Origin: Agelaius tricolor
Taxonomy: Eukaryota; Chordata; Aves; Passeriformes; Icteridae
NCBI GenBank assembly: GCA_023055355.1
Contig: JALJCS010000004.1
Location: 20,610,244 to 20,674,243 of the forward strand
DNA length: 64,000 bases
Direction: 5' to 3'
The translations under genes and the position numbers were made by a program. Below are positions 48,901-60,419 of the stretch, piece by piece; the stretch's first letter is position 1, and every line of letters begins with the position of its first letter. The notes below the pieces were generated by a model. That model made no database searches, was not told where the DNA came from, and saw only the letters and a program-made list of their open reading frames with translations.

Positions 48901-51828
48901 TTTGATGAGGACCACAGACCCTTGGCAAAGGGGCTGCACCTGCACTTGCCAAATCTTCTGTTGTATTAAGCTGAAGTGAGGTTTTTATGCTGTAGTCATG
49001 AAGGTGCTGATTTACAGAGAGGCTCTGGAATGACCAATCTGCAGAGCAGGTCTGCCTGGTAATTTTAAAGGACTAAAAAAATTTGAAACAGGAAATTAGG
49101 AATATGCACAACTAAAATTCCTCTCTGCTCCCTTGAGTTGCCTTAAAGGCTCTGTTTTACCTCTGTATGACCACTCTTGCCTTTGTCTCCAAGTGGTGTT
49201 ATTCTGTCAGAAAGAAGATAGCATGTTATCCCAGACAACCACAAATGAGCAAGAAAACAGAATTCTGTATTTTTTTTTCACTTTCTTAAGCCCATCTGCT
49301 CAAATATGGCAATTCTCTGGTGTAGAGGAGTTCAGCCATTCTGCATCTGGCAGGTAAAAGTCATAAAACATAGAAGTCCCCAGGCAATTCACAGCCACTG
49401 TTTCTGTAAAGAACAAACAAAGCAGAATGATACAAGCTGTTTGCAGTAGACACATGGAAAGAGAGCAGCACATCTCTTTTTGTCTCAGCTTCCTTACCCA
49501 GAGAAACAAGTCTTCAGATGTATTTGCAGGGAAATGTGCCAGAGGAGGCAGGGAGTGATGCTGGGGAAGCTGAGTACTCGTTATCTTAATGATGCACCAA
49601 GCCTGGAACATTTAAAAAATAGATGTAATCTTTGGAAAAACCACAGAACAGACAAAAATATATGTGCTTATCTGCCAATCTGGTCAAAAGAGACAAGTCA
49701 TTCCAAGCACTTCAAAAGTATTCTTTTTCTCTGTAAAATAGAATGCTGCAATGAATGCACTTTTCTGGTGAAAAGTGCCCATGAAAACCAAGTGCTACCA
49801 GAATGCTATTTTTGTGAAAGAAAGCCTGTTGCTTACTTAACTGAAATCTCATGTTTTCACAGAGTTTGTGGGCTTGGCAAGTCTTTCATGAAGTAAATAT
49901 TTACCTTTCTTACCACAAAGTGTCAACACTGCTTCGGGCCTAAATGTTACCTGGAATAACATTTTTATTATCTAGATCAATTTCAAAAAGTAAGAAATGA
50001 CCACAATTTCAAATTAAATTTGGTAATAAAAATGAATTAATGGACATATATGACCAGGCAGCTCACACCAGTCTTCACACTGAGTTACTTAGTACACCCA
50101 TAAGTCTGTCATTAAACCCCTAAGTGTATGTATCACATCTAAATGTTTCTTTCAATTCCAAAGCACAGGATAAGGCACTAATTTTAGAGTTCAGATTTGT
50201 CAATGCAGACTTTATTGGACCAGCAGTCAGGTGAAGCAACCAACAGTAAAAGAAAAGTGTCTGGCAAACACTCCTGTGGATAAGCATGCGGTAACTGTGA
50301 TTTGTGGTGACTGGGTTTATATTAGATGTAAAGAGATGGAAGCCACAAATATGCCTAGATCATCTACAGGTTTCGTGAATTTAAACAGCAATAACTATTA
50401 TCCTCAAATTCCTATCAGTTGCAAATCACCTGGGCTTTGCCTCTTAATGCCTTTGATACTCATAATTCTCCTAGTGAAAACATTTAGGCAGCCAGTAAGA
50501 AAGCAGAAAGGATAACATGTGATTTAGACTGGTTGCCCAAATGAATAACAAAAAGAGAGCAAATTAAATTAACATTTTCCAAATAGCTCGAAGCAGGAAT
50601 GTAATTCTGCCGAGGTATTTGGTACATACTTGCAAATAATACATTTGAGGAAAGGCACATCTGGTTTCTAAGTAATTTGCTGAGGAAAAAAAAGTATAAG
50701 TAACAAGTTTATAAAGTAATTTAGGGGCTTAATGATGCAGATAATCATCTAGGGGGAGATTTATGCCTGTGTTCTTTTGAAAAAAATCCAAAAGGATGTC
50801 CAATTTACAAACTTAGGTTGCTAAATACTTTTAAGATTTGGTCTTAGTTTCAAAATAAATGCACATTTGCAACAAAGTCCTTGACCCGGGTGAGTGTGTA
50901 GCTGCACACTTTTTGCCAGTTCATGCAGGTGTGGGCTGCAATGTGACACACATTCTGTGGCAGAGAGGTTCATATCCCTGCAGTTATAACAAGACCACAC
51001 TGAATGATTAATAATGGCTTGGCAGAAAAATATAAATCAATTCCTCCACAACAGCACTGGGGTTGTGAATTGAAGGGGGAACCTGTAACCCTTTAGGTTT
51101 TGCAATCTTACATAGAGAATACTTGACATTACTATAGCAGGGGGAAAGTACTTGATGTTGCTATACATTAGGGAGAAAACCAGGATTTGTTTTTGTATTC
51201 TGTTTATATTAAAAAGGGAAAAAAGAAAAAAGAAATTAGGGATTTCAGGGTTTGCAGAAGAAATATTAGGAGATAAATTATTCTGTAATATAGGCATGCT
51301 AAAAACCTGAAGGGATGAAAGGAGATAGTCACTAGAAGAATAAATTATTTTCTTTAGTAGGAGGAGCCTGATCAAGTCTTGCAAAGAAAGGAATCTTTCT
51401 TACAGCAAATTAATTCCAGTCCTTATTGTAGAGGTTCCTGTTAAAAATTTTTCACAAACAGAAATACCTCAAGAACACAATTTCTACAGAAAATCCTACA
51501 TAATTCTAAACAGGAGTTCACTGCAGACAGAAACAGTTGTTTGCTGGTGCAGATCCTAATTACTTCGGCATTGCTTCAGCTAATCTCTGACATGCAGTTA
51601 AGGTAACATGAACCGTGCCATTTAAAATCAAAATGACTGTCTATGCAGGCTTTTATATCTCCGCTGAAAAAGCCATCATAAAGAAACAAACCAACACAAA
51701 AAGATCCAAACATTTGCGTTCTTTAACAGCTAACCCTTTAATGGGAGTTTCTTTGAGAAAAGCCCTTCTGTAAGAGAGAATTCATGTAAGGGCACACATA
51801 CTTTTCTAGCCTTGTGGCTTGTTGCTGA

Positions 51829-51990
51829 GGTTTTTTCCCCCCTGGTTTTTATTTTATTTTTTGTTTGTTTGTTTTTGCTGGAGGTTTCGTTTGTTTGGGT
51901 TTTTAGTTTGGTTTTATTTCTGTGGGTTTTGTTTATTTATTTGTTTCCTTTTGTTTTGTTTTGTTTAGGGTTTTGTTTTGGCTCTAATTT
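51829..51990. repeat. T/G-rich low-complexity stretch
   Basis: Dominated by TTTG, TTTTG and TTTA units with few C or A bases. It generates a spurious hydrophobic open frame at 51812-52012. Confidence 0.8.
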
Positions 51991-54152
51991 ATATGGTAAT
52001 TTTTTTAATTAAAGAAACCTTTCTCCTGCAACAAAAATAGACATTTTCCCTGGCCAACTTCTCTGGAAAACTTTTCGTTTCCCTGATAAAGTCTACCAAC
52101 ACCCTCTGGGCTGTTGACTGAGCCACCTCTTCCTCCCGCTCGGTGCCAGTGTTGTCCAGCATGATCAATAAGGGTTGGACTGTGGGCTGGAGGTGCATTT
52201 GTAGTACATGAACATCTGGAAGTCATTCCTGGCTGGAGTGGACCGTGAGCACACTAGGCAGACAGGATCCTATAACATCTCTCCTGTCTCAGCCTTAGCT
52301 GCCTCCGATGGCCAGATAATGAGAGCAGTACTCTGAGTGAAAGTGTTTATGTGTTTATGTGACCGCAGGTATGAGCTTTTTTTGCTGCTGATTTCTCACA
52401 CACTCTGCAGACAGTCAGCAGGGATGTCGTGGGGACAGGGCAGACCCAGAGCAGTGTGACAGGGCACAACCCCCACCATCTCCAGGACTTCCTTTTCTCC
52501 TGCCTGTTGTAGCAATGTGTTGCCTATCATCATTAGGGCTTTCTTCCTAGAAAACAACTTTGACCAAGAACATATTTACAAGAAGGGTGTCAGCTAGCAT
52601 CATTTGGCCAAGTGGAGTGATTTTTTAAAGGTTTTTCTCTTCCAATTAGTTTTTGAATAAGATTAGTATATATATATATCTTGAGTTAACTCACCAAACA
52701 GTTTGAAGTCCTTGCACAAATTTAAAAGCCACAGAAAAGCTTGCCAAGGTTCACATATATGTAAGCATTTGCCTGACTATGCAGTCCCATTGGACCAGAG
52801 CAGTGAACATGGAAGTATATTCACCATACAGCTAGAATCCCACTGCGTATGTGGTGGAGCTGTCTGAGGAGACAGTGTAGTCCTCAAAAGCAACCAGCAA
52901 AACACTTATCTTGCCAGTCCTCTAGGAGAGGAAGGAGTTTGGATATGCCTTTTGGAAGGGATTACTGAATGGTGTCTTGAGAGCAGCACTGAAAAAATTA
53001 TTACTGAGCAGGCTTTGAAGGCTGCAGTTTGGTGGTACACTGAGAAGTTTTTTTAGCTTATGATTAGAGTTCATGACCCTTGTGACCAAAGCCACTGAGC
53101 ACATTACAGACTTCAGCACCTTTGTCCTTCAAAATATCTTTCAGGAACTGTCATTACTGCTGTTATTACTCTTTCTGTTCCATGCAATGACCACATATTT
53201 GGCTGGTGTGTAAATGCAGCCTGGAGCCAGGGGCAGGACCCATCACTTCACTGGCCCATTGCACCATCTCAGCAGGTATCTCCAGGATCATCCCAGCATA
53301 GCCCAGGAGGAGCAATGGGAAGAGAAACAAGGTACCTCCTGCTATCTTAATTTGGACACTTGGCATGAACTGATTAGGTGCCTTGTACCAGGAGCTAGGA
53401 GCATAGCTAGAGGCAGGAGTTCCAGCTGTGCTCTGGAGCTGGCACAACAACATTGGTCAGCTGCAAGATCAAGTACCCCAGCTACAACGTGGAGCACTAG
53501 AGAAATGTGGCCCCAAAGCCACAGAAAGGAATGAGAGTGACTTGCTGGAATCATCGTAAGGAGCTCAGCTTAGAAACTATCCTGGCTTATTTTCATAATT
53601 TTTTAAAAAAATCAGTTATGAAAGAATCCGTATCCTAATTTTCCTGAAAATTAATGTAACCATATTCTGCTAACTTTTTAAATTATTACAGGTTTTTTTT
53701 CACACATTAATATACTGCTTGCTTTTTGGTTAACTAGTTAATTGTCTACTGATATTACCTAGACAGGTGACTGGTTTATAATAGGTTGAATGAAATTTAT
53801 TGACAGTTTAAAATAAAGCAGTTGGAATACAGATATACCTGCTAGCAGCCATAAGAGAATAGAATAAAATATTTTATATTTGTGAAGTAAATATCTACCT
53901 TTCAGCATTAGCTTGCATACTTTTCCTTTTCTAATCAATAAAAAATGGAAAGATATTAGACTGAAACTACTCCAGAATCTGTTTTGTCAGAAATTAAAGA
54001 GAACATTATTCCAGATTCATTATTTTCTAGTCCAATTGAAGTTAGATTATACATAAATAACAGAAAAATAACTTTCTCCCTTCAAAACCACTCTGGCATG
54101 AAACTCATAAAAATCCAAGAGTGTGCATGAACAATAACAGAAAACAGATACT

Positions 54153-54168
54153 AAAAAAAAAAAAAAAA
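54153..54168. repeat. Poly(A) run of 16
   Basis: A simple A run followed by TTAAAATG. No retrocopy is recognised next to it. Confidence 0.8.
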
Positions 54169-55050
54169 TTAAAATGTTTGGTAAATTTTGTTAAACAATT
54201 TCATTGGCAATCGAAACAGGAAAATGCTTTTTTTGGTGTCCTACTCTAATTAGTTACACAAAAATCAAAGGTATATATCTAAATAATGTGTCTCATTATG
54301 ATGTGTTGACAACTGCTGTTATTTTAGGTATCTACTTCAGGCACTTTGATTATTAGGACAAGTCTTTTACAACAGTTTTTGAACTAAATTCCCATAATCC
54401 ATAGTTTACTCATGTTAAGAGCCTAAATAAACCTTTCTAGTTATGGTCTAAAGGAGATATTTTGTTTCTTTACTGCCAAAGAAAATGTTTGCTACTTCCT
54501 CTTAAAGGAATATCAGATTGATACAACCCTTCATGTCTAATCTACAGATGTGTTTGTACTCCTGTTTCTAGATGATGATCAACAAGAGGTATTGGCTTAC
54601 AAACATTTGTGTCTAAACACACATGCTAAATTTATTTTATTTGTATAATTTTAGTAATTTAAAAAAGGTTTTTATAACATATGATTTAACGGTGTTGAAA
54701 ATTATAGGATTCTCAGGTCCAAGTTGTTAAATCAGTTGTTGAAGTGGTTTGACAAGCTCTCAAGATGACCACAGGCTAGAAGATTCATTTCAGCGTGACA
54801 AGATTTCAGAGGATAGGAATATATTTATAACCTAAAGCATGTTTATTTAAAGCCCACTGGAAATAAAGTCAGTAGAAATGTGTTCGAACAATGCACTTAA
54901 TTCAAGTACTACATCATGGATCCAGCACAGAAATTGTGGCTTAGTACTTTGAAGATGCTCATGTAATGAGATTAGATTTTAAAAGGAAATTTTTAAACTG
55001 CAACCTATTTAGAAGAAAATAATGATTATGGGAGTGTAAGTGAGAAATTT

Positions 55051-55220
55051 CAGGCCACTCAGGGAAGTGCTCAGGTCACCATGTCCAGAAATATTCAAAA
55101 GACGTATAGCAGTGGCACTAAGGGACATGGTTTAGTGGTGGACTTGGCAAGTTTAAGTTTGCCGTTGTACTCAATGATCTCAAAGGTCTTTTCCAACCTT
55201 AATTATTCTGTAATTCTATG
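55051..55220 (+). mobile_element. CR1 LINE 3' end fragment, plus strand
   Basis: The CR1 3' landmarks occur in order: CAGGGAAGTG with GTCACCATG, ATTCAAAAGACG, GGGACATGGTTTAGTGGTGG, ATGATCTCAAAGGTCTTTTC, then CCAACCTTAATTATTCTG and an ATTCTATG tail. Only about 170 bases remain, with no coding part. It differs in sequence from the copy at 4095 and belongs to another CR1 subfamily. Confidence 0.95.
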
Positions 55221-55910
55221 TTTCATAGGACATTTCTAGAAAATCAGGATAAAAAAATATGAGACAGTGAGAAAGTGGCATCAGAAAGTCAAATGAAAAG
55301 TTCATTTGTTAGCATTTTGGAAAAATCTATATACATGGGGTTTTTTCCATGGATTTTCTTGGATTCTCAGTGTTTTACACACCAGCAGAGTATTTGAAAT
55401 AGGAATGAAAGAACATTACTTGTGCTCATTTGATCTATATGGGAGACAATCCTTCTTAAAAAGAGTACGGGTTTATAAGGTAACTGAAGAATTTATTACA
55501 ATGTGATAGAGACATAAAGATGAAACAATGCCTCTCCCAAAGCTTCAATCCAGTGACCTTGTTGCTCCAGTCATTCAGGGGACATGCCCTATTGCCAAGT
55601 CCTTTCTTATTGTGCTGGTTTCAACATCTGAAAACAGCACCCTTACCTTCCAGGTGGACATTGTAAGATCTCATTCACTCTTTCATCTCTGCTACTATTC
55701 CCTTCCCAAACAGTCAAAACTGCAGTTAATTCCCTTTTTTTGTTGTTGTTCAGCCAGTGAGGTAATTGTTTCTTTTCCCTCGATTTTTAACTGACTTGAG
55801 CACTTTAAACACTGACAGCGAATTTTAATCCTTGAAAGAGCTGAATTCTGGGATCCCAAGTGAATGGATGTGCCTTCCATTAAGACCTTCTGCAGACTTG
55901 GACCAGACTA

Positions 55911-55934
55911 GACTTTCTAAGTGACTTTCTAAGT
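55911..55934. repeat. Tandem duplication of a 12-bp unit
   Basis: GACTTTCTAAGT occurs twice in a row and is followed by a third partial copy, GACTTTC. Confidence 0.85.
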
Positions 55935-57738
55935 GACTTTCACCACTCTGAGAAAGTAGGGCTCCTGCACCCTGTCTCTTTGGGTGTCACCATCAGAAAG
56001 GTCAGAGAGAGATACCATTGGAAAACCTTTATAAGTGTTCATTATTTCCTATAGGCCCTGGGCCATGGTCTCTCTCCAGGGAAGCTACACACCAAGAAAG
56101 GTATAGGAAAGGATGCTGAATGCCTGAGGAGATGGAGCCATTACATGAAACCACTGCACACAAAAAGGCAAAAAGAAGTTGAAACGGGGGAGGGAGAGAT
56201 ATGAAATGCCTGTGACGTTAAGTACGGTACAGTCATGAGCAAAGTGGTGAGCTTAGCTTGGGATGCAGTACCAGTTCAGCCAACATGACTGAGCAAGGAC
56301 AAGGATGCAGAGAGAGGCAGGGACTGCACTCTCATGGCATTTTGGTACAGCTGCTCTCTGAAAACAGCTTTGAGGCTTGCTTGTGTACCCATAAAATTCC
56401 TGCAAGGATCACACTGCATTTGAAACCATCTGGTTCTCCACTGCACCTTTTTGCTGGTAAAGATAAGCCCTTAAAATTGAGCAGCAGTCTCAAAATATTA
56501 GCACAAACCAATTTTGCAGTTTGTTTGCTCTCATATGTTTTGCCTAATGTGCACAACAGCAGCTGATGAAAGAACTGGTAAGGCAGAAACAAAAGCATAG
56601 TTTGTTGCATGAAGCCTAGCAATTATTAAAGCTATTGTGGATGAGGGTGATGAGCTACCTGTGTTTAAAGAAGACTTAAGGGCATGTTAATTCTGAACCT
56701 CCAGACAAAAAGAGCTTGTTTAACAGAGATACTTCCTCTCATACATTGAATAAGCAGAGATTTAGTTGTAAAATAGAATTGACTGAGGATTTGGTTTACA
56801 GAATGGCATGTTTTTGTTTTCATAATCCTTCTTTCAAGTTTAGCAGCAACCACAAAATGGCATTATGAAATTAAAATTAGTTTTTATTTTTCAGACCTAA
56901 TAAAAAGCCAAATTTCTGTAACTTTGAGTGGATATAGAGTATATTTTACAGAAAATACATTAGGCTGAAGGAAGTGTTGGAAATTCTTCATCCTCATGCT
57001 GAAATTTTTTCTTCATATTTGTGTTATCTGAATCCTTTTCCCAACTGATTTCACACTGAGGTGAAAGCCATCATCAGAAGAGGGGTTTTCAGATTTTCCA
57101 ATGAAACAGTGTGTGTACAGATGTTACAGTCAAGATTAGAGACGGTGGACCTATCTACACAGTGACACAATGGGTATTACTGCACTGCACTGTGCTCTCT
57201 GTAACATACTGAGGTGGCAGTTGTAGGCTAAGCTAATGCCTAAGGATGGCCAAACACTTTAGCTATCTGAGCAAGTGGCTAAACCTTCTGTATTTCTCTA
57301 TGATTTATTATGCCAGCCTCAGCAGCTAATCCTTCACAGAATTTCCAACATGCTGGATAGGTTGAGTATGGCGTGTGGAGGGTGATAAAAAGTCCATTAT
57401 ATGAACAACAACACAGGCAAGAGGAGAAAACCCCATCCTTAGAACAAAAGTGAGCTTGAAGATGAGTAGCTGTTTTTGTCTTTTTTTCTTTTTTTGAGAA
57501 TCCAGGAGAAGAGTGCTTTTCTCCCTGTTCATGTTTGTGAATGTGTGAAGATATTATAGTTGCCATGTCAAGGACAGTGAGAAGCATCTGAGCTACAGAA
57601 GGATCACAAAACAAGGCTGTGCTATGTCACACAGTTCAGTGAACCTGGGCATTGTTATCTGTGTCACTTAAAGCAACTGAAACTTCTCACTGGGAATTTT
57701 ATTACCTATGGTAATGTAAATTCTATGCAAATATATAT

Positions 57739-57741
<3 letters not shown>

Positions 57742-57793
<52 letters not shown>

Positions 57794-57797
57794 GTAT
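57742..57797. repeat. Compound microsatellite (TA)n then (TATG)n
   Basis: About 19-20 uninterrupted TA units run into about four TATG units ending at 57797. The change of unit is a common pattern of microsatellite evolution. Confidence 0.97.
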
Positions 57798-59823
57798 TTT
57801 AAGAAAGAGGCTTACTCTGATTCTCCCAAGTGTGTTGTTGTTGCTATAGCAAAACTTACCTGACCTCATGAAGAAGGAGGAAATAGGTCTGCTCAGTGGA
57901 TGAGTGATCCAAATGCTTCATACTCATCAAGAACATTGTGCTCCATGACAACCATTACAATTGTCATTCAGAACAGTTTTGCAGGTGGGATTTGCCCTGG
58001 CTTACAACACAGTTTGTGTGTTGAATACTGCTAGGATCTCTGCTGCACCCTGTTTGCTGGCTGCCCCTACTCCTTTCTATGCTAGTCTGCTTGCTTAAGC
58101 AGTTTTAATTTTGCCAGCATTTTGCTTGTGGCAGCCAATATTTGCTTGCAAAAGTTCAAAATTTGCTAGTGGTGATGGAGCCTGTCCTATGTTGCACTGA
58201 TTGGAAATTTCCAGGTTGTTGATAGACCTTTACAGGCCCCAAACAGCTGCAGCTCATAACTGAACTGTATTTGCTGCTAGTCTGGCTTGTTGCTGGCAAG
58301 GAGGAGGATATTAAAATCCTATAAAGATACTATCAAATTAGGAAATACTGCACAGTGTGCTTTTGTTTCTTTTAAGGATGAAGAAACCAGATGAGAGAGG
58401 ACTTAAGCTCCCTCTGTGCATTTACATGTAGAGGGGAAAGAAATTAGATTTAACTGACCCCTTGATGACAGTACTTAATATTTGGCTATATTTAATCACA
58501 TATAGAAAAGACAGTTGCACTTTTCAACAGCTGCTGTTGCTCTGAGCTTCAAGGGGCTAGCGAAAAGATTAGGTCTGGGACAGGATTTAGTCCCTGTGTC
58601 TCCCTCCTCCCCAAAATCTGCATTTTTCATGATTTTTGGAGTTCCAGTGGGAAAATAAAACAAACCAAAACACATTCTTTACTGTGTTCAAAATTTTACT
58701 GCTGTTTCAATTATGTCATGGCAGTATAGGCGGAAGCAGATGGCCAGGAAAGAAAGCAGGCCCTGCAGGTGTGAGAGCATACATCACCAGCTTTGGGATC
58801 CCACATCGGTGGGGCTCATCTTTGCCCAGCTGTGGAGGAAAGGCTTCACTGGCTTCCCAGGTTAGACTGAATAGCAGTGTTTTATTTAATGTTTTATTAT
58901 TTTTCAAAGTTTCAGCCCAGTTTCAGGAAGACAACTGACCACAGGACTGGATACCTGGCAAGGCTTTTAGCAGTCTCAGTACACAGAGAGCAAGGTGGGG
59001 TGATTAATGGACTGAACTCTCTCCAGTCCTAAAGGGGAATCGTTCTGAACAGGTTCACATCCTGCTATCAGAGAACTCCAATCTGCCCAGATGTGCCAAA
59101 ATCCAGGTTAGGGATGTGGTACTTGTCCAACCTAGACATGTTGAGGGATGATTTCTGATTTTGACTTAAGCTTCTTTATATTCTTATAATAATAATTCTT
59201 TAAATGTGTCCACTTCAGAGTGTGAATGACTGATTAAGAAATATAAAAGTAAATTTATAACTTTACCAGGATGTGTTTGATACTGCCATCAGTATTTTAA
59301 TTAAAATGTTAATTAAATTATTACTTCACTTGGTCCTGTTTCACCAACAAGCTTCAAAATGCTTTACATAAAACCTTAGGCTACCATTTAAAAATTATTA
59401 AAATTTAAAACAAGTCTTCTGGAGGGGAAACAAGTAGAATATTCCAGCAACTAGTGCTACTTTACACAAATGTAAAGACATCAGTTTTAAATGTCCAGAT
59501 TGGAAGGTGTTGTGTGACTGTCTTGGTTTGAAGGACAGGTGTCTGCCAAGGGAGGTGGGAACCTCCCTTTAAATGGAGACTAGGACCTCTTTTCTTCTAA
59601 AATATTACTAATAGTTTGAAATTAAGGGGCTTTCAGGCAAAGATATGGGGAAAGAAATACCAGTTCTTTGTTAGTGTGTGTGTACTACTGTGTGTACAAG
59701 TGTGTGTCTGTATAACCAGGCAAGCAAACAGCGGCACTGCTGGCACAACCAGCGAGAGCAGAAATCCCAGGGAAGTCTCTTCCCGCTCTCTGAGCGCTTT
59801 GGTGCGGTTCCGGTGGCGGCCGG

Positions 59824-59835
59824 CAGGGGGCGCTG
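59824..59835 (+). promoter_or_regulatory. CTCF-type core, copy 1, inside the LTR
   Basis: CAGGGGGCGCTG, in the context GCCGGCAGGGGGCGCTGCTG, is close to the vertebrate CTCF consensus (CCACCAGGGGGCGCTG type). It lies in the same orientation as copy 2. Binding is inferred from the motif. Confidence 0.65.
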
Positions 59836-59881
59836 CTGGCTCCCGGCGGGCCGGGCGGGTGCGGTGATTCCCCCGCGCCTG

Positions 59882-59893
59882 CAGGGGGCGCTG
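59882..59893 (+). promoter_or_regulatory. CTCF-type core, copy 2, inside the LTR
   Basis: The identical 12-mer CAGGGGGCGCTG recurs 58 bp downstream of copy 1, in the context GCCTGCAGGGGGCGCTGTGC, in the same orientation. Flanks differ between the copies, so this is not a simple recent duplication of a long unit. Confidence 0.65.
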
Positions 59894-59926
59894 TGCGCGG
59901 CCCGGCCAAGGCTCCCTCACGCCGTC

Positions 59927-59934
59927 ATGGCGGC
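59927..59934 (+). promoter_or_regulatory. YY1-type motif in the LTR
   Basis: ATGGCGGC in the context GTCATGGCGGCCGGG matches the YY1 core. It falls at the downstream edge of the CpG-rich patch, an arrangement like that of the CpG island at 3.4 kb. Confidence 0.5.
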
Positions 59935-60419
59935 CGGGCTGGGCAGAAGGGATGGAGGAGGAACTTCCTTTACAAACCCGCAGGGGCAGCCAATCCCGGT
60001 GCCCCCTCTGGACAGAAAAAGGACCTGTGGCAGGGGTGGAACCTCTGAGCAGCAGCTGGCACATCAGGACAGGCTCATCCACAGCAGAAGAAGCAGGATG
60101 AGGCTGGGGTCCAGCAGCAGCAGCAAAGTTCTACCCCAAGCAGAAGCTTGACCATCCTCCTCAGGAGCTGAGAGAGCAAGACAGCTAGGAATTGCCCTAG
60201 CCCCCTGTTCCCAACCCAATTCTCGTGGTATCTCTGCCCCTCCAAGAGGAAACCCTAATATAAGAGAAATGCAGCGAGGTGCCCTCCTCCCCCGAGCTTG
60301 GCAAATTCTTTCCTCTCTCCTAAGTAGCGGTTGTTCTGGTTTCTTAGCAACAAAATGAAAGAAAAATTCTCTAAGAGAAAGAAAACAAAAGGATACACCC
60401 TAACCTCCAACAATGACAT

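Larger units (their letters stand above)
42871..55050. other. Long non-coding stretch, no gene recognised
   Basis: About 12 kb. The largest open frames (48433-48900, 155 codons; 49480-49896, 138 codons; 50231-50515, 94 codons ending in a hydrophobic run) have no domain I recognise. The segment 52000-53560 is somewhat richer in G and C and has several overlapping frames, but none reads as a known protein. Microsatellite, low-complexity and A-run features are listed separately. Confidence 0.55.
55221..59513. other. Non-coding stretch, no gene recognised
   Basis: About 4.3 kb of AT-rich DNA. Open frames at 56258-56566 and 58636-58938 have no familiar domain. The TA/TATG microsatellite and a 12-bp tandem duplication are listed separately. 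Confidence 0.55.
59519..60412 (+). mobile_element. Solo LTR of a passerine-type endogenous retrovirus, with CpG-rich interior
   Basis: The left end TGTCTTGGTTTGAAGGACAG and the adjoining GTGTCTGCCAAGGGAGG match the start of an LTR that I recognise as abundant in songbird genomes. The right part holds a TATA-like TATAAG at 60259-60264, then the CTTGGCAAATTC and TTAGCAACAAAATGAAAG blocks typical of the same group, and closes with CTCCAACA. GTGAC (59514-59518) and ATGAC (60413-60417) flank it as a 4-of-5 target duplication. The interior from about 59730 to 59940 has some 24 CpGs by hand count and carries two CTCF-type cores and a YY1-type ATGGCGGC. No retroviral genes lie beside it, so it is a solo LTR of about 894 bases. 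The exact right edge rests on the imperfect duplication. Open frames on both strands here are products of its GC-rich composition. Confidence 0.8.

Noticed and set aside
49480..49896. 138-codon plus-strand open frame with several cysteines and histidines
   Set aside because: I looked for zinc-finger spacing; the Cys and His residues do not fall in a regular C2H2 or RING pattern.
50231..50515. 94-codon plus-strand open frame ending in a hydrophobic segment and basic tail, like a tail-anchored protein
   Set aside because: The hydrophobic run is what T-rich codons give by chance; no promoter, homologue or conserved context is seen.
52005..52226. Overlapping minus-strand frames in a slightly GC-richer patch
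   Set aside because: I considered a maestro heat-like repeat retrocopy, a family expanded in birds, but neither frame shows the helical repeat pattern and both are short.
59633..60151. Open frames of about 150 codons on both strands
   Set aside because: They lie inside the GC-rich LTR and have no retroviral or host domain; they come from composition.
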